A DNA stretch of 29,429 nt from Chitinophagaceae bacterium (GTDB lineage Bacteria; Bacteroidota; Bacteroidia; Chitinophagales; Chitinophagaceae). The DNA lies in assembly GCA_025351145.1 (NCBI GenBank), contig JANXWM010000393.1, positions 1 to 29,429 of the forward strand, in the 5' to 3' direction. Positions 16,135-23,799 of this stretch are shown here, piece after piece. The notes beneath the pieces were generated by a model, which made no database searches, was not told the DNA's origin, and saw nothing but the letters and a program-made list of their open reading frames with translations. The position numbers and the translations under genes were made by a program. Positions within the stretch are counted from its first letter, which is position 1; every line of letters starts with the position of its first letter.

Positions 16135-19100
16135 ATGAGAAAAGCTTTCTTAATCTTCGCCGGTTTAATGCTGACAGTTACAGTTTTTGCACAAAAGAAA
16201 ATCAAGTTTACACCGCCTGCAATTGTAAAAGATACAGAAACAGATTCGGCGTATTTCAGTACCACTAAATTCAGGCTGGTTGGCCCTTTTCGTGGTGGCA
16301 GGAGCGCGGCAGTTTGCGGCAGTTATAAAGACAAGAACACTTTCTTTTTTGGTGCCACCGGCGGCGGCGTTTTTAAAACAACCGATGGCGGCAACAACTG
16401 GAAAAATATTTCTGATAAATATTTCGGCGGCACCATTGGCTCCGTTGCAGTAGCAGAAAGCGATGAAAATATTATCTATGTTGGCGAAGGCGAGAACACA
16501 CTGCGCGGTAATGTAAGTGAAGGCATAGACGGCATCTGGCGCAGCAACGACGGCGGCAGAACATGGATGAACCTCGGCTTAAAAAATGCCAGGCATATTA
16601 CCAACATCATCATACATCCGCGAAACCCTGATGTGGTGTGGGTTTCAGTAAGTGGCCATCTATTCGGGCCAAGCGAAGACCGCGGTGTTTATAAAACAAC
16701 CGATGGCGGCAAAACATGGAGAAAGGTTTTGTATTCTGGCAATACGCAGGCTGGCGCCATTGATTTGGTGATGGAGCCGGGCAACCCGCAAACATTGTAT
16801 GCAACCACCTGGCATGTAATACGCACACCGTATAGTTTAGAAAGTGGCGGAGAAGGAAGTGCCTTATGGAAAAGCACCGATGGCGGTGAAACATGGACCA
16901 GCCTGATGAACAAAAAGGGCATACCAAAAAATGAAACCTTTGGAATCATTGGCGTTACAGTTAGCGCTACTAACCCCGATAAAATTTATGCCATCATTGA
17001 ATGTAAAAGTAAGGGCATATATATGAGCGAAGATGCTGGCGAAACATGGACTAAACAAACGGACAATGCAGACGTTTGTCAGCGCAGCTGGTACTTCTAT
17101 AAAATATTCTGCGACCCCAAAAATGAGAACAGTTTATTTGTATTGAATGTGGGCATGCACAAGAGTACAGATGCCGCTAAAACATTTACTGACATTAATA
17201 CACCACACGGCGATCATCATGATTTATGGATAGATCCCAACGACCCCAACCGCATGATCGTTGCAGACGATGGCGGCGCACAAATAAGTTTTGACGGCGG
17301 CAATAACTGGAGCAATTATTACACACAGCCAACAGCGCAGATATACAGGGTTACAACCGATAACAGTTTTCCATACCGCATACTTGGTGCACAGCAGGAT
17401 AATTCCACAGTGCGCATAAAAAGCAGAACTTATAATGGCAGCATCACCGACCAGGACTGGGGGCCAACCGCAGGTTTTGAAAGCGGTTATGTAGTACCCG
17501 ACCCTTTAAATGCCGATATTGTTTATGGAGGAAATTATCTCGGTTACATTTCAAGATACGATCATAAAACCGGGGAGAACCGCGCCATCAGTGTATGGCC
17601 GGATAATACTTTGGGCGATGGTGTAATCGCCGCCAAGTATAGGTTTCAATGGAACTTCCCTATTTTCTTTTCACCGCACAATCCTAAAAAATTATATGCG
17701 GCAGGAAATGTTTTATTCTCAACAGAAAATGAAGGCCAAAGCTGGCAGGCATTGAGTGGAGACCTTACTACCAACGATACCAGCAAGCAGCAATCGAGCG
17801 GCGGGCCTATTACCAAAGACAATACTTCTGTAGAATATTACTGCACCATTTTTACCGCAGCAGAAAGTGCCACAGAAGAAAACACGATATGGACAGGCAG
17901 CGATGACGGCCTCATCAACGTTACAAAAGATGGCGGCAAAACATGGCAGAATGTAACGCCCAAAGATGCGCCCAAATTGATGATGTGGAATTGTGTGGAG
18001 ACTGATCTTGTAAAAAAAGGCGCAGCTTATTTTGTGGGCACACGTTATAAGCTCGATGATTTTACACCCTACATTTATAAAACAGAAGACTACGGCAAAA
18101 CATGGAAACTTATTACCAATGGTATTCCTTCCATGTATTTTGCAAGATGTTTACGTGCCGATAAAAAACGCCCCGGCCTTTTATATTGCGGTACAGAATA
18201 CGGCATGTTTATCAGCTACGATGATGGCGCCAACTGGAAAAAATTTCAGCTTAATTTACCCATTGTTCCCGTTACCGATCTTACTATAAAAGACAATGAT
18301 TTGGTGGTTGCTACGCAGGGCCGTGCCTTCTGGGTTTTGGATGATCTGGGTATGGTGCAATCTAAAACTGATGCGCCTGTAAGCAAGCCGCTGCAGGTGT
18401 TTGCGGTGAACGACAGTTACCGCATGGAAGGTTATGCAGATGCGCATCCCGGCAATGCCGGCAGTAACCCGCCCAATGGTGTGGTATTCTATTATTATTT
18501 AAAAGATGCGGCAGATACATCCAAAGTTTCCATTACCGTTTTTGATAAGAACAATGTCCTCATCAAAACATTTTCTAAAGATGCAAAAGAGAAAAGTGAC
18601 CAGATAGATTTCAGCAAGGGAATGAACCAATTTGTGTGGGACATGCAGTACCCGCCCGCCGAAAAAATTGATGGCCTCATTATGTGGAACGGCAATGTGG
18701 AAGGCCCCAAAGTGGCGCCCGGAAAATACAGTGCAAGGTTTCGTTATGAGAAGGATTCAACGGATGTTTCTTTCGTTATAAAAGGCGACCCCAATTACAA
18801 AATGACCGAAGCCGATTACGATGCACAGGTGGCTTTTCTTAACCAGGTAAAAGATAAATTCAGCGAAGTGCAGAAAGGCATTAAGAACATCCGCAACATA
18901 CGTGCACAGCTCAACGATTTTACCGGTAAAACAGATACTGCCAACACAAAAGATATCCGCGACCTTGCCGACAGCATCAATAAAAAAATGACAGCGGTTG
19001 AAGAAGCATTGTATCAAACCAATGCAAAGAGCGGTCAGGATGTACTTAATTTCCCCATTCGTTTAAACGATAAAATTGCAGGCGTTTTCAATTACGCCAA

Positions 19101-19272
19101 CAGCGGTTACAACCCGCCAAGCAAACAGGCAAAAGACGCGTATGCCGATCTCAGCGCACAGGCCGATGTTCAGTTAAACAAACTCAAAAGCATTATGAAC
19201 AATGAGCTTGAGCAGTTCAACAAACTCATTCACGAAAAACAATTACCGGTTATTGGCATAAAGAAAGAGTAA
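16135..19272 (+). CDS. Large exported BNR/VPS10 (sortilin)-type beta-propeller protein
   Basis: With the start at 16135 (1045 residues) there is a clear signal peptide, MRKAFLIFAGLMLTVTVFAQ. The open frame extends upstream to 16003, but those 44 codons lie in element 8 and read as repeat (MYKSATQQKL...), so the upstream start is rejected. The body contains many Asp-box/BNR repeats of the form TTDGGxxW, e.g. KTTDGGNNWKN, RSNDGGRTWMN, KTTDGGKTWRK, KSTDGGETWTS, TKDGGKTWQN and KTEDYGKTWKL, as in sortilin-like beta-propellers and proteins annotated as glycosyl hydrolases. From about residue 760 a beta-sandwich-like region (VFDKNNVLIKTF) and a helical C-terminal tail (ADYDAQVAFLNQVKDKFSEV) follow. 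Active residues are not obvious; relatives are abundant secreted proteins of uncertain substrate. Confidence 0.88.
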   Translation: MRKAFLIFAGLMLTVTVFAQKKIKFTPPAIVKDTETDSAYFSTTKFRLVGPFRGGRSAAVCGSYKDKNTFFFGATGGGVFKTTDGGNNWKNISDKYFGGTIGSVAVAESDENIIYVGEGENTLRGNVSEGIDGIWRSNDGGRTWMNLGLKNARHITNIIIHPRNPDVVWVSVSGHLFGPSEDRGVYKTTDGGKTWRKVLYSGNTQAGAIDLVMEPGNPQTLYATTWHVIRTPYSLESGGEGSALWKSTDGGETWTSLMNKKGIPKNETFGIIGVTVSATNPDKIYAIIECKSKGIYMSEDAGETWTKQTDNADVCQRSWYFYKIFCDPKNENSLFVLNVGMHKSTDAAKTFTDINTPHGDHHDLWIDPNDPNRMIVADDGGAQISFDGGNNWSNYYTQPTAQIYRVTTDNSFPYRILGAQQDNSTVRIKSRTYNGSITDQDWGPTAGFESGYVVPDPLNADIVYGGNYLGYISRYDHKTGENRAISVWPDNTLGDGVIAAKYRFQWNFPIFFSPHNPKKLYAAGNVLFSTENEGQSWQALSGDLTTNDTSKQQSSGGPITKDNTSVEYYCTIFTAAESATEENTIWTGSDDGLINVTKDGGKTWQNVTPKDAPKLMMWNCVETDLVKKGAAYFVGTRYKLDDFTPYIYKTEDYGKTWKLITNGIPSMYFARCLRADKKRPGLLYCGTEYGMFISYDDGANWKKFQLNLPIVPVTDLTIKDNDLVVATQGRAFWVLDDLGMVQSKTDAPVSKPLQVFAVNDSYRMEGYADAHPGNAGSNPPNGVVFYYYLKDAADTSKVSITVFDKNNVLIKTFSKDAKEKSDQIDFSKGMNQFVWDMQYPPAEKIDGLIMWNGNVEGPKVAPGKYSARFRYEKDSTDVSFVIKGDPNYKMTEADYDAQVAFLNQVKDKFSEVQKGIKNIRNIRAQLNDFTGKTDTANTKDIRDLADSINKKMTAVEEALYQTNAKSGQDVLNFPIRLNDKIAGVFNYANSGYNPPSKQAKDAYADLSAQADVQLNKLKSIMNNELEQFNKLIHEKQLPVIGIKKE

Positions 19273-19275
19273 TAC

Positions 19276-19384
19276 ATTTTTGGGCCAGGCAGAAGTTTTT
19301 ATGGCATCGGTTGTTGCGTCGCACACTTGTGCGGTGGGTAATTCTATGCAGCTTTTACCATAGCGTAGATAGCCAGGTTTAGTA
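19276..19384. repeat. Composite repeat element 9 (left arm plus remnant of right outer end)
   Basis: It begins 3 bp after the stop of the propeller gene with TTTTTGGGCCAGGC, then TTATGGCATCGGTTG (arm subtype B) and inner TTGCGTCGCACACTTGTGC at 19314-19332. No right inner motif is seen; AGCCAGGTTTAGTAA at 19371-19385 looks like a remaining right outer end, suggesting internal deletion. Confidence 0.8.
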
Positions 19385-19494
19385 AATGCAGCATGTTTGG
19401 TTTTTATGGGAAAGTTTCTTGCAAACTTTCCCATATTTTTGAATTGTACGCCACTTTGCAGATGCACCCCAATTAACAATAAGGATTAATTGTT

Positions 19495-20322
19495 ATGATA
19501 CTTTCCGAATTTACACCAAGCCCCAGTTTGACTGAATTCGTAAGGGTGTACAGGGTAGTGCATTTTGTTTTTGATGACATTACAAAAATTCCCTTCAAGC
19601 CATACCCACCAAGGCCAGAGCATTGTTTAAGCTTTTACCCACGCGATACTGAAACAGTTGAGTATGTAAACAGTGGGGCAAAAATTAAGAACCTGAAAAC
19701 TGTTTTATTTGGGCAACAAAGTGAAGTAACCAATAGATTTGTGGGTAAAGACTTTTTAGTATTCCAGGTTGTTTTTAGCCCTGGGAGGTTGTACCGTTTA
19801 ACAGGCATTCCTTCTCAGCAATTAAACAATTGCTACTTTGATGCAGAAACCATTTTTGCAAAAGATATTAAAGAGGTAAATGACAAACTTAACGATGCGG
19901 CCAATTTTAATGAAATGGTGGTTGTAGTAGAATCATTTTTATGGAAACAAATAAACAGAGGAGTAAAAGAATTTCACAGGTTAGACCAGGTAAGCAATTT
20001 GATTTTGAAAACGGATAAAATTTTAAATGTTGAATGGCTTGCAAAAGAATCATGCTTAAGTTTACGGCAATATGAAAGAAAATTTATAGAACGCATGGGC
20101 GTTTCACCAAGGTATTTCAGCAACGTTGTTTGTTTTGAAAACGCTCTTAGAATGAAAAATAAGTTTCCGCATTTAGATTGGCTTACAATAGCGATTAATT
20201 GCGGGTATTACGACTACCAGCATCTTTCAAAAGACTATCAAAAATTTACTCAAAAATTGCCTAACAAATTTCATGACCTTGAATCACCGGAAAAACTATT
20301 GGGGCAATACGACATCTACTAA
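19495..20322 (+). CDS. AraC-family transcriptional regulator
   Basis: The 275-residue cytosolic protein has an N-terminal ligand or dimer domain (about 1-165) of the type common in Bacteroidota AraC proteins (LTEFVRVYRVVHF ... FKPYPPRPEHCLSFYPRD ... VFSPGRLYRLTGIP) and a C-terminal AraC DNA-binding domain (about 170-262) with two helix-turn-helix units: VEWLAKESCLSLRQYERKF followed by GVSPRYFSNVVCFENAL, then WLTIAINCGYYDYQHLSKDY. The second unit has the typical G-Y-x-D-x-x-H-F-x-K form in slightly altered shape. It is 75 bp upstream of a cupin gene in the same direction, which is the most likely target or co-operon partner; this is inference from position. Confidence 0.92.
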   Translation: MILSEFTPSPSLTEFVRVYRVVHFVFDDITKIPFKPYPPRPEHCLSFYPRDTETVEYVNSGAKIKNLKTVLFGQQSEVTNRFVGKDFLVFQVVFSPGRLYRLTGIPSQQLNNCYFDAETIFAKDIKEVNDKLNDAANFNEMVVVVESFLWKQINRGVKEFHRLDQVSNLILKTDKILNVEWLAKESCLSLRQYERKFIERMGVSPRYFSNVVCFENALRMKNKFPHLDWLTIAINCGYYDYQHLSKDYQKFTQKLPNKFHDLESPEKLLGQYDIY

Positions 20323-20397
20323 AAATGTCGTTTTTATACCACCAGACTACTTTCCATTCTTTTGACATTTGTCTTATACAATTTAAACAAATACAAA

Positions 20398-20952
20398 ATG
20401 GAAAGAAAGAAATTTTTATTAACAACGGTAGCTGCTGTTCCTGCCCTTTTGACTGGACAAAATGTTCAGGCACAAAAAACAAACCGAACAAACAAAGGCT
20501 TTGTAGTAAAAGCATCAGAAAGCAGATTTAACGAGAAGACATTACTCGGCGGAAAAAGTCCCAACGACATTAAGGTTTCTCAACAGGACACAAACGGAGA
20601 CCTGACTGTTTTTGAATATACAGGAAATGCAAAAGGTGGACCGCCCTTACATATTCATCCGCATCAGGATGAAATATTTTTTATCGTTCAGGGAGATTAT
20701 CTTTTTCAGGTTGGTGACGACAAGCATACTTTAAAAGCTGGCGACACTATTTTTTTACCAAGAGCTGTTCCTCATGCTTTTGCACAGCTAAGCGATAATG
20801 GAAAAATGTTTTTCCTTTTTCAGCCATCAGGAAAAATGGAAGATTATTTTAGGGCATTAGGCAATCTAACTGCTCAACCAACACCAGAACAAGGGGCTAA
20901 AATATTTGCAGATCACGACATGAAAGTAGTTGGGCCACCATTGCAATTTTAG
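20398..20952 (+). CDS. Exported cupin-domain protein (quercetinase-like single cupin)
   Basis: The start at 20398 (184 residues) gives MERKKFLLTTVAAVPALLTG; the reading frame extends 12 codons upstream without conservation. The N-terminus resembles the RKxFL opening of many Bacteroidota cupins, possibly a weak Tat-type signal (RK rather than RR), and likely cleavage is after QAQ. The cupin motif 1 is GGPPLHIHPHQDEIFFIVQG with metal ligands likely His85, His87 and Glu92, and motif 2 is AGDTIFLPRAVPHAF with His126. Such proteins bind a divalent metal and include dioxygenases and isomerases; the substrate cannot be told. The gene follows the AraC regulator in the same direction with no repeat element between them. 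Confidence 0.9.
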   Translation: MERKKFLLTTVAAVPALLTGQNVQAQKTNRTNKGFVVKASESRFNEKTLLGGKSPNDIKVSQQDTNGDLTVFEYTGNAKGGPPLHIHPHQDEIFFIVQGDYLFQVGDDKHTLKAGDTIFLPRAVPHAFAQLSDNGKMFFLFQPSGKMEDYFRALGNLTAQPTPEQGAKIFADHDMKVVGPPLQF

Positions 20953-21034
20953 GGCTCTCAAACCGCTGTTGGTCGCCTTACAAAAACCGATTCGCTTCAA
21001 TCTTCGCTGCGGTAAAGCTCATCATATTTCCAAA

Positions 21035-21380
21035 CGTACAAGAGTGCGCTGCCGTCATGCTGAATTTATTTCAGCATCTCCTCTGGCAAAACATTGCACG
21101 CACTTCAAGAGACCCTGAAACAAGTTCAGGGTGACGGCCTTCTTCGCTTCGGTAAAAGCTCAATTCATAATCCGAACTTACAAGAGTGCACTGCCGTCAT
21201 GCTGAATTTATTTCAGCATCTCCTGGCAAAACATTGCACGCACTTCAAGAGACCCTGAAACAAGTTCAGGGTGACGGCCTTCTTCGCTTTGGTAAAAGCC
21301 CATTCATAATCCGAACGTACAAGAGTGCGACGCAAGAGAAGTATCATAGCAATACCAAAGCTGGTAACATAAATGTTTTA
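21035..21380. repeat. Composite repeat element 10: tandemly duplicated core with three inner motifs and one right arm
   Basis: Three inner-motif copies in the same orientation: GTACAAGAGTGCG (21036-21048, truncated), CTTACAAGAGTGCA (21177-21190, truncated) and the full GTACAAGAGTGCGACGCAA (21317-21335). Between them are two near-identical units of 142 and 139 bp (from 21035 and 21177). Each unit begins GCCGTCATGCTGAATTTA and includes hairpins TGCTGAA-TTTA-TTCAGCA and CCCTGAA-ACAAG-TTCAGGG, then TGACGGCCTTCTTCGCTT and GGTAAAAGC. No left arm is seen. The right arm ends in a degraded outer part near 21380. Confidence 0.88.
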
Positions 21381-21450
21381 TCTTTCATTTTACAATCAGG
21401 ACGAAGCTGATAAAAATGGATTCATGTTTTTTTATTTTTAAAACTTGCAA

Positions 21451-21927
21451 ATGAAAAAAGTAATTCTGGTTTTAACCGTTGTTGTATTTGCTACTATGCT
21501 GAAGGCCCAAGACAGCATTGCGTTTAATTTTACTTTTAATCACATGGCATTGTCAGTAAAAGACCTGGATGCTTCGGTTGTGTTTTATAAAAAAGTATTT
21601 CAGCTTACAGAGATCACAAACCGCTCAAAAATAGAAGGCATACGGTGGCTCTCTCTTAGTGAAGGCAAAGAACTTCACCTTATTTCCATCATCAAAGAAA
21701 ATGTTACTGCTAATAAGGCACTTCATCTTGCATTTACCACGCAAAACTTCGATGCATTTGTAAGCGGGCTGAAAACAATGAACATTGCTTATTGCGATTG
21801 GCCGGGCACAGCACATGCAATAACCAAAAGAGCAGATGGCGTGAAACAGATTTATTTTCAGGACCCTGATGGTTACTGGATTGAAGTAAATAATGGTTAC
21901 GCCGGAGTCAGTCAGCTGGTCAAATAA
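21451..21927 (+). CDS. Exported VOC-superfamily (glyoxalase/bleomycin-resistance-like) protein
   Basis: From ATG 21451 the protein has 158 residues: a signal peptide (MKKVILVLTVVVFATMLKAQ) and one vicinal-oxygen-chelate domain with two beta-alpha-beta-beta-beta modules. It starts FNHMALSVKDLDASVVFYKK (likely metal ligand His31) and continues with ELHLISI, ALHLAFTT and the closing FQDPDGYWIEVNNGY, typical of metal-binding VOC enzymes with a final Glu. Members include glyoxalase I, extradiol dioxygenases and resistance proteins. A secretory leader on a single-domain VOC protein is less usual and suggests a periplasmic role. It precedes an exported amidohydrolase in the same direction, separated by 190 bp. 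Confidence 0.87.
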   Translation: MKKVILVLTVVVFATMLKAQDSIAFNFTFNHMALSVKDLDASVVFYKKVFQLTEITNRSKIEGIRWLSLSEGKELHLISIIKENVTANKALHLAFTTQNFDAFVSGLKTMNIAYCDWPGTAHAITKRADGVKQIYFQDPDGYWIEVNNGYAGVSQLVK

Positions 21928-22117
21928 AAAATGAGGTATGGCAGCATGAACAGAAATACTGGAAATATGTAAAAGATAAAGACCTGCAATCTTACCTCAC
22001 AATCCTTTGCCTGTTTTATTTAGCGCAATAAAAGAACGATTTGCCGGTTTCTTAAAGTTTGCTTAGTATTATAAATTAATTAACCCAATTACTGTTACAG
22101 CAACTAAAACTTACTGC
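21928..22117 (+). other. Short AT-rich gap without a gene or composite repeat
   Basis: The 190-bp gap between the VOC and amidohydrolase genes has no copy of the composite repeat and no hairpin with a T-run. It is one of four gaps between neighbouring genes without a copy. Confidence 0.6.
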
Positions 22118-23398
22118 ATGCGTACCCTTATTTTTATAATGCTTGCATTTATATGCAATGCCGTTCCTGCACAGGTAAAAGTGATTAAAGCAAAAGCCTA
22201 TCTCGATGTAAGGGAAGGTAAAGTGATTGAGCCCGCAGTGATCGTTGTTGAGAAATGTTTAATTAAATCTGTGAACCCAAAAACTATTCCTGACAGCGCT
22301 GAAATAATTGATCTTGGCGACCAGATTTTACTGCCGGGATTAATGGACATGCATGTGCACCTTGAAATAAATCTTGATCCCGGTTACAGCTTTCAGCCTG
22401 TTACAGAAAATGTGAGCGACAGAACATTGCGGGCAGCAAGAAATGCAAAAGTTACCTTGCTTGCAGGCTTTACAACGGTAAGGGATCTCGGGCAAACAAG
22501 CCCTTCGCCCATACTGATAGATGTTGCCGTTTCAAAAGCATCTGATGCGGGCTGGATCGATGCTCCACGTATTATTCCATGCGGCCACATGCTGAGTATA
22601 ACAGGTGGCCATGGCGACCCTTCCATGCACGGTGGCTTTGCGCAGGGCATTATGGACCTTGGCCCGGAAAACGGCGTAGCCGATGGCATTGATGAAGTGG
22701 TGAAAGCCACAAGATACCAGATAAAATACGGGGCAAAAGTGATCAAGATAATGGCAACAGCCGGTGTTACATCGCTCGAAGGTTCAGCCGGGGCCGAGCA
22801 ATATACTTATGCAGAAATGAAAGCGATTGTTGATGAGGCTGCCATGCATGGCGTAAAGGTTGCAGCACATGCGCATGGCACACAGGGCATTATTGACGCT
22901 GTTAATGCCGGCGTTGCTTCCATTGAGCACGGCTCTATGCTCAACGATACCGCTATTGCATTGATAAAAGAAAAAGGCGTTTACCTTGTTCCCACCACAG
23001 CACTTACAGATTTGATTTCCGGCAGCTACAGCAAGATGGATCCGAGGATTGTTGAAAAAGCAAAATACATGACTGTACTGGCACAACAGAGTTGTATTAA
23101 AGCAATTAAGGCAGGTGTAAAGATTGCAATGGGTACAGATGCGCCGCTTGTTCCGCATGGAAAAAATGCGCTCGAAATATCTGCTCTCGTAAGAAGGGGC
23201 ATGCAGCCAATAGATGCAATACGTGCAGCCACCATCAATGCCGCAGACCTGCTTGGCGTAAATGACCGTGGCGAAATAAAACCCGGCTTGTTTGCAGATA
23301 TTATTGCAATAAAGGGGAACCCCTTAAATAAAATTGAACTGCTCGAAAATGTACAATTTGTAATGAAGGGCGGCACTGTTTACAAACACGAAAAATAA
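22118..23398 (+). CDS. Exported metal-dependent amidohydrolase (imidazolonepropionase/prolidase-like)
   Basis: The 426-residue protein has a signal peptide (MRTLIFIMLAFICNAVPAQ), a small N-terminal beta domain and an amidohydrolase TIM barrel. Metal and catalytic residues are all visible: His79-x-His81 (MDMHVHLE), Lys210 (KVIKIMATAGV, probable carboxylated lysine), His251/His253 (VAAHAHG), His271 (ASIEHGS) and Asp341 (GTDAPL). The C-terminal beta domain ends with ADIIAIKGNPL and VMKGGTVYK, a common family end. The set resembles the Xaa-Pro dipeptidase-like branch of binuclear amidohydrolases rather than true imidazolonepropionase, but the substrate is unknown. The periplasmic location and the nearby protease and GGT genes fit peptide or amide degradation. 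Confidence 0.92.
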   Translation: MRTLIFIMLAFICNAVPAQVKVIKAKAYLDVREGKVIEPAVIVVEKCLIKSVNPKTIPDSAEIIDLGDQILLPGLMDMHVHLEINLDPGYSFQPVTENVSDRTLRAARNAKVTLLAGFTTVRDLGQTSPSPILIDVAVSKASDAGWIDAPRIIPCGHMLSITGGHGDPSMHGGFAQGIMDLGPENGVADGIDEVVKATRYQIKYGAKVIKIMATAGVTSLEGSAGAEQYTYAEMKAIVDEAAMHGVKVAAHAHGTQGIIDAVNAGVASIEHGSMLNDTAIALIKEKGVYLVPTTALTDLISGSYSKMDPRIVEKAKYMTVLAQQSCIKAIKAGVKIAMGTDAPLVPHGKNALEISALVRRGMQPIDAIRAATINAADLLGVNDRGEIKPGLFADIIAIKGNPLNKIELLENVQFVMKGGTVYKHEK

Positions 23399-23433
23399 AT
23401 ACTGCAGGTTTCGTAAAGCATCAGTAACAGCAA

Positions 23434-23796
23434 TTTTTTTGGGCCTTACTTTTGTTCTTTGGGCATCGCCTGTTGCGTCGCACTCTTGTACTGAAGGTAA
23501 TTCTATTCGGCAAAAAGGCCACAGAGAACCACAGAGGAAAAAGAGTTAAACAGAGAACTATTCTCTGTGGTTCTCCTTAACTCTGTGGTTCTCTGTGGCC
23601 AACTTTCATTTGCCTGCGTGTGCCAAGGTTCATGAGTTATTGCAATTACACACTGTTTCTTTGCGACTCTCCGTCTCTGCGGTTAAAAAAATCCGCTTCG
23701 GTCTACGCTCCGGTAAAAGCTCAATATATAATTAAACCGTACAAGTGAGTGACACAACCAAAGCCTCATAGATATTCTATAGCCGGAAACAAAAAA
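23434..23796. repeat. Composite inverted-repeat element 11 (both arms) with a long nested hairpin
   Basis: Left arm: TTTTTTTGGGCC (about 23434-23445), GGGCATCGCCTG, inner TTGCGTCGCACTCTTGTAC at 23473-23491. Right arm: inner variant GTACAAGTGAGTGACACAA at 23739-23757, outer TAGCCGGAAACAAAAAA ending at about 23796, 3 bp from the GH3 stop codon. The core (about 247 bp) contains the palindrome described separately, then TTCTTTGCG (23657-23665), TCTCTGCGGTTAAAA (23674-23688) and GGTAAAAGCTCAATATA (23712-23728), the block shared with element 8. Confidence 0.92.
23517..23600. repeat. 84-bp near-palindrome in the core of element 11
   Basis: GGCCACAGAGAACCACAGAG (23517-23536) is the exact complement of 23581-23600, a 20-bp perfect stem. 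Inside it are alternative pairings: GAGTTAA (23543-23549) with TTAACTC (23577-23583), and CAGAGAA with TTCTCTG near the centre. There is no T-run, so it is not a standard terminator. Confidence 0.9.
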
Positions 23797-23799
23797 TCT

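Noticed and set aside
21186..21410. 74-residue frame in the VOC upstream region, and a similar one at 20930-21118
   Set aside because: Both read through the tandem units of element 10 (shared HAEFISASP) and are not genes.
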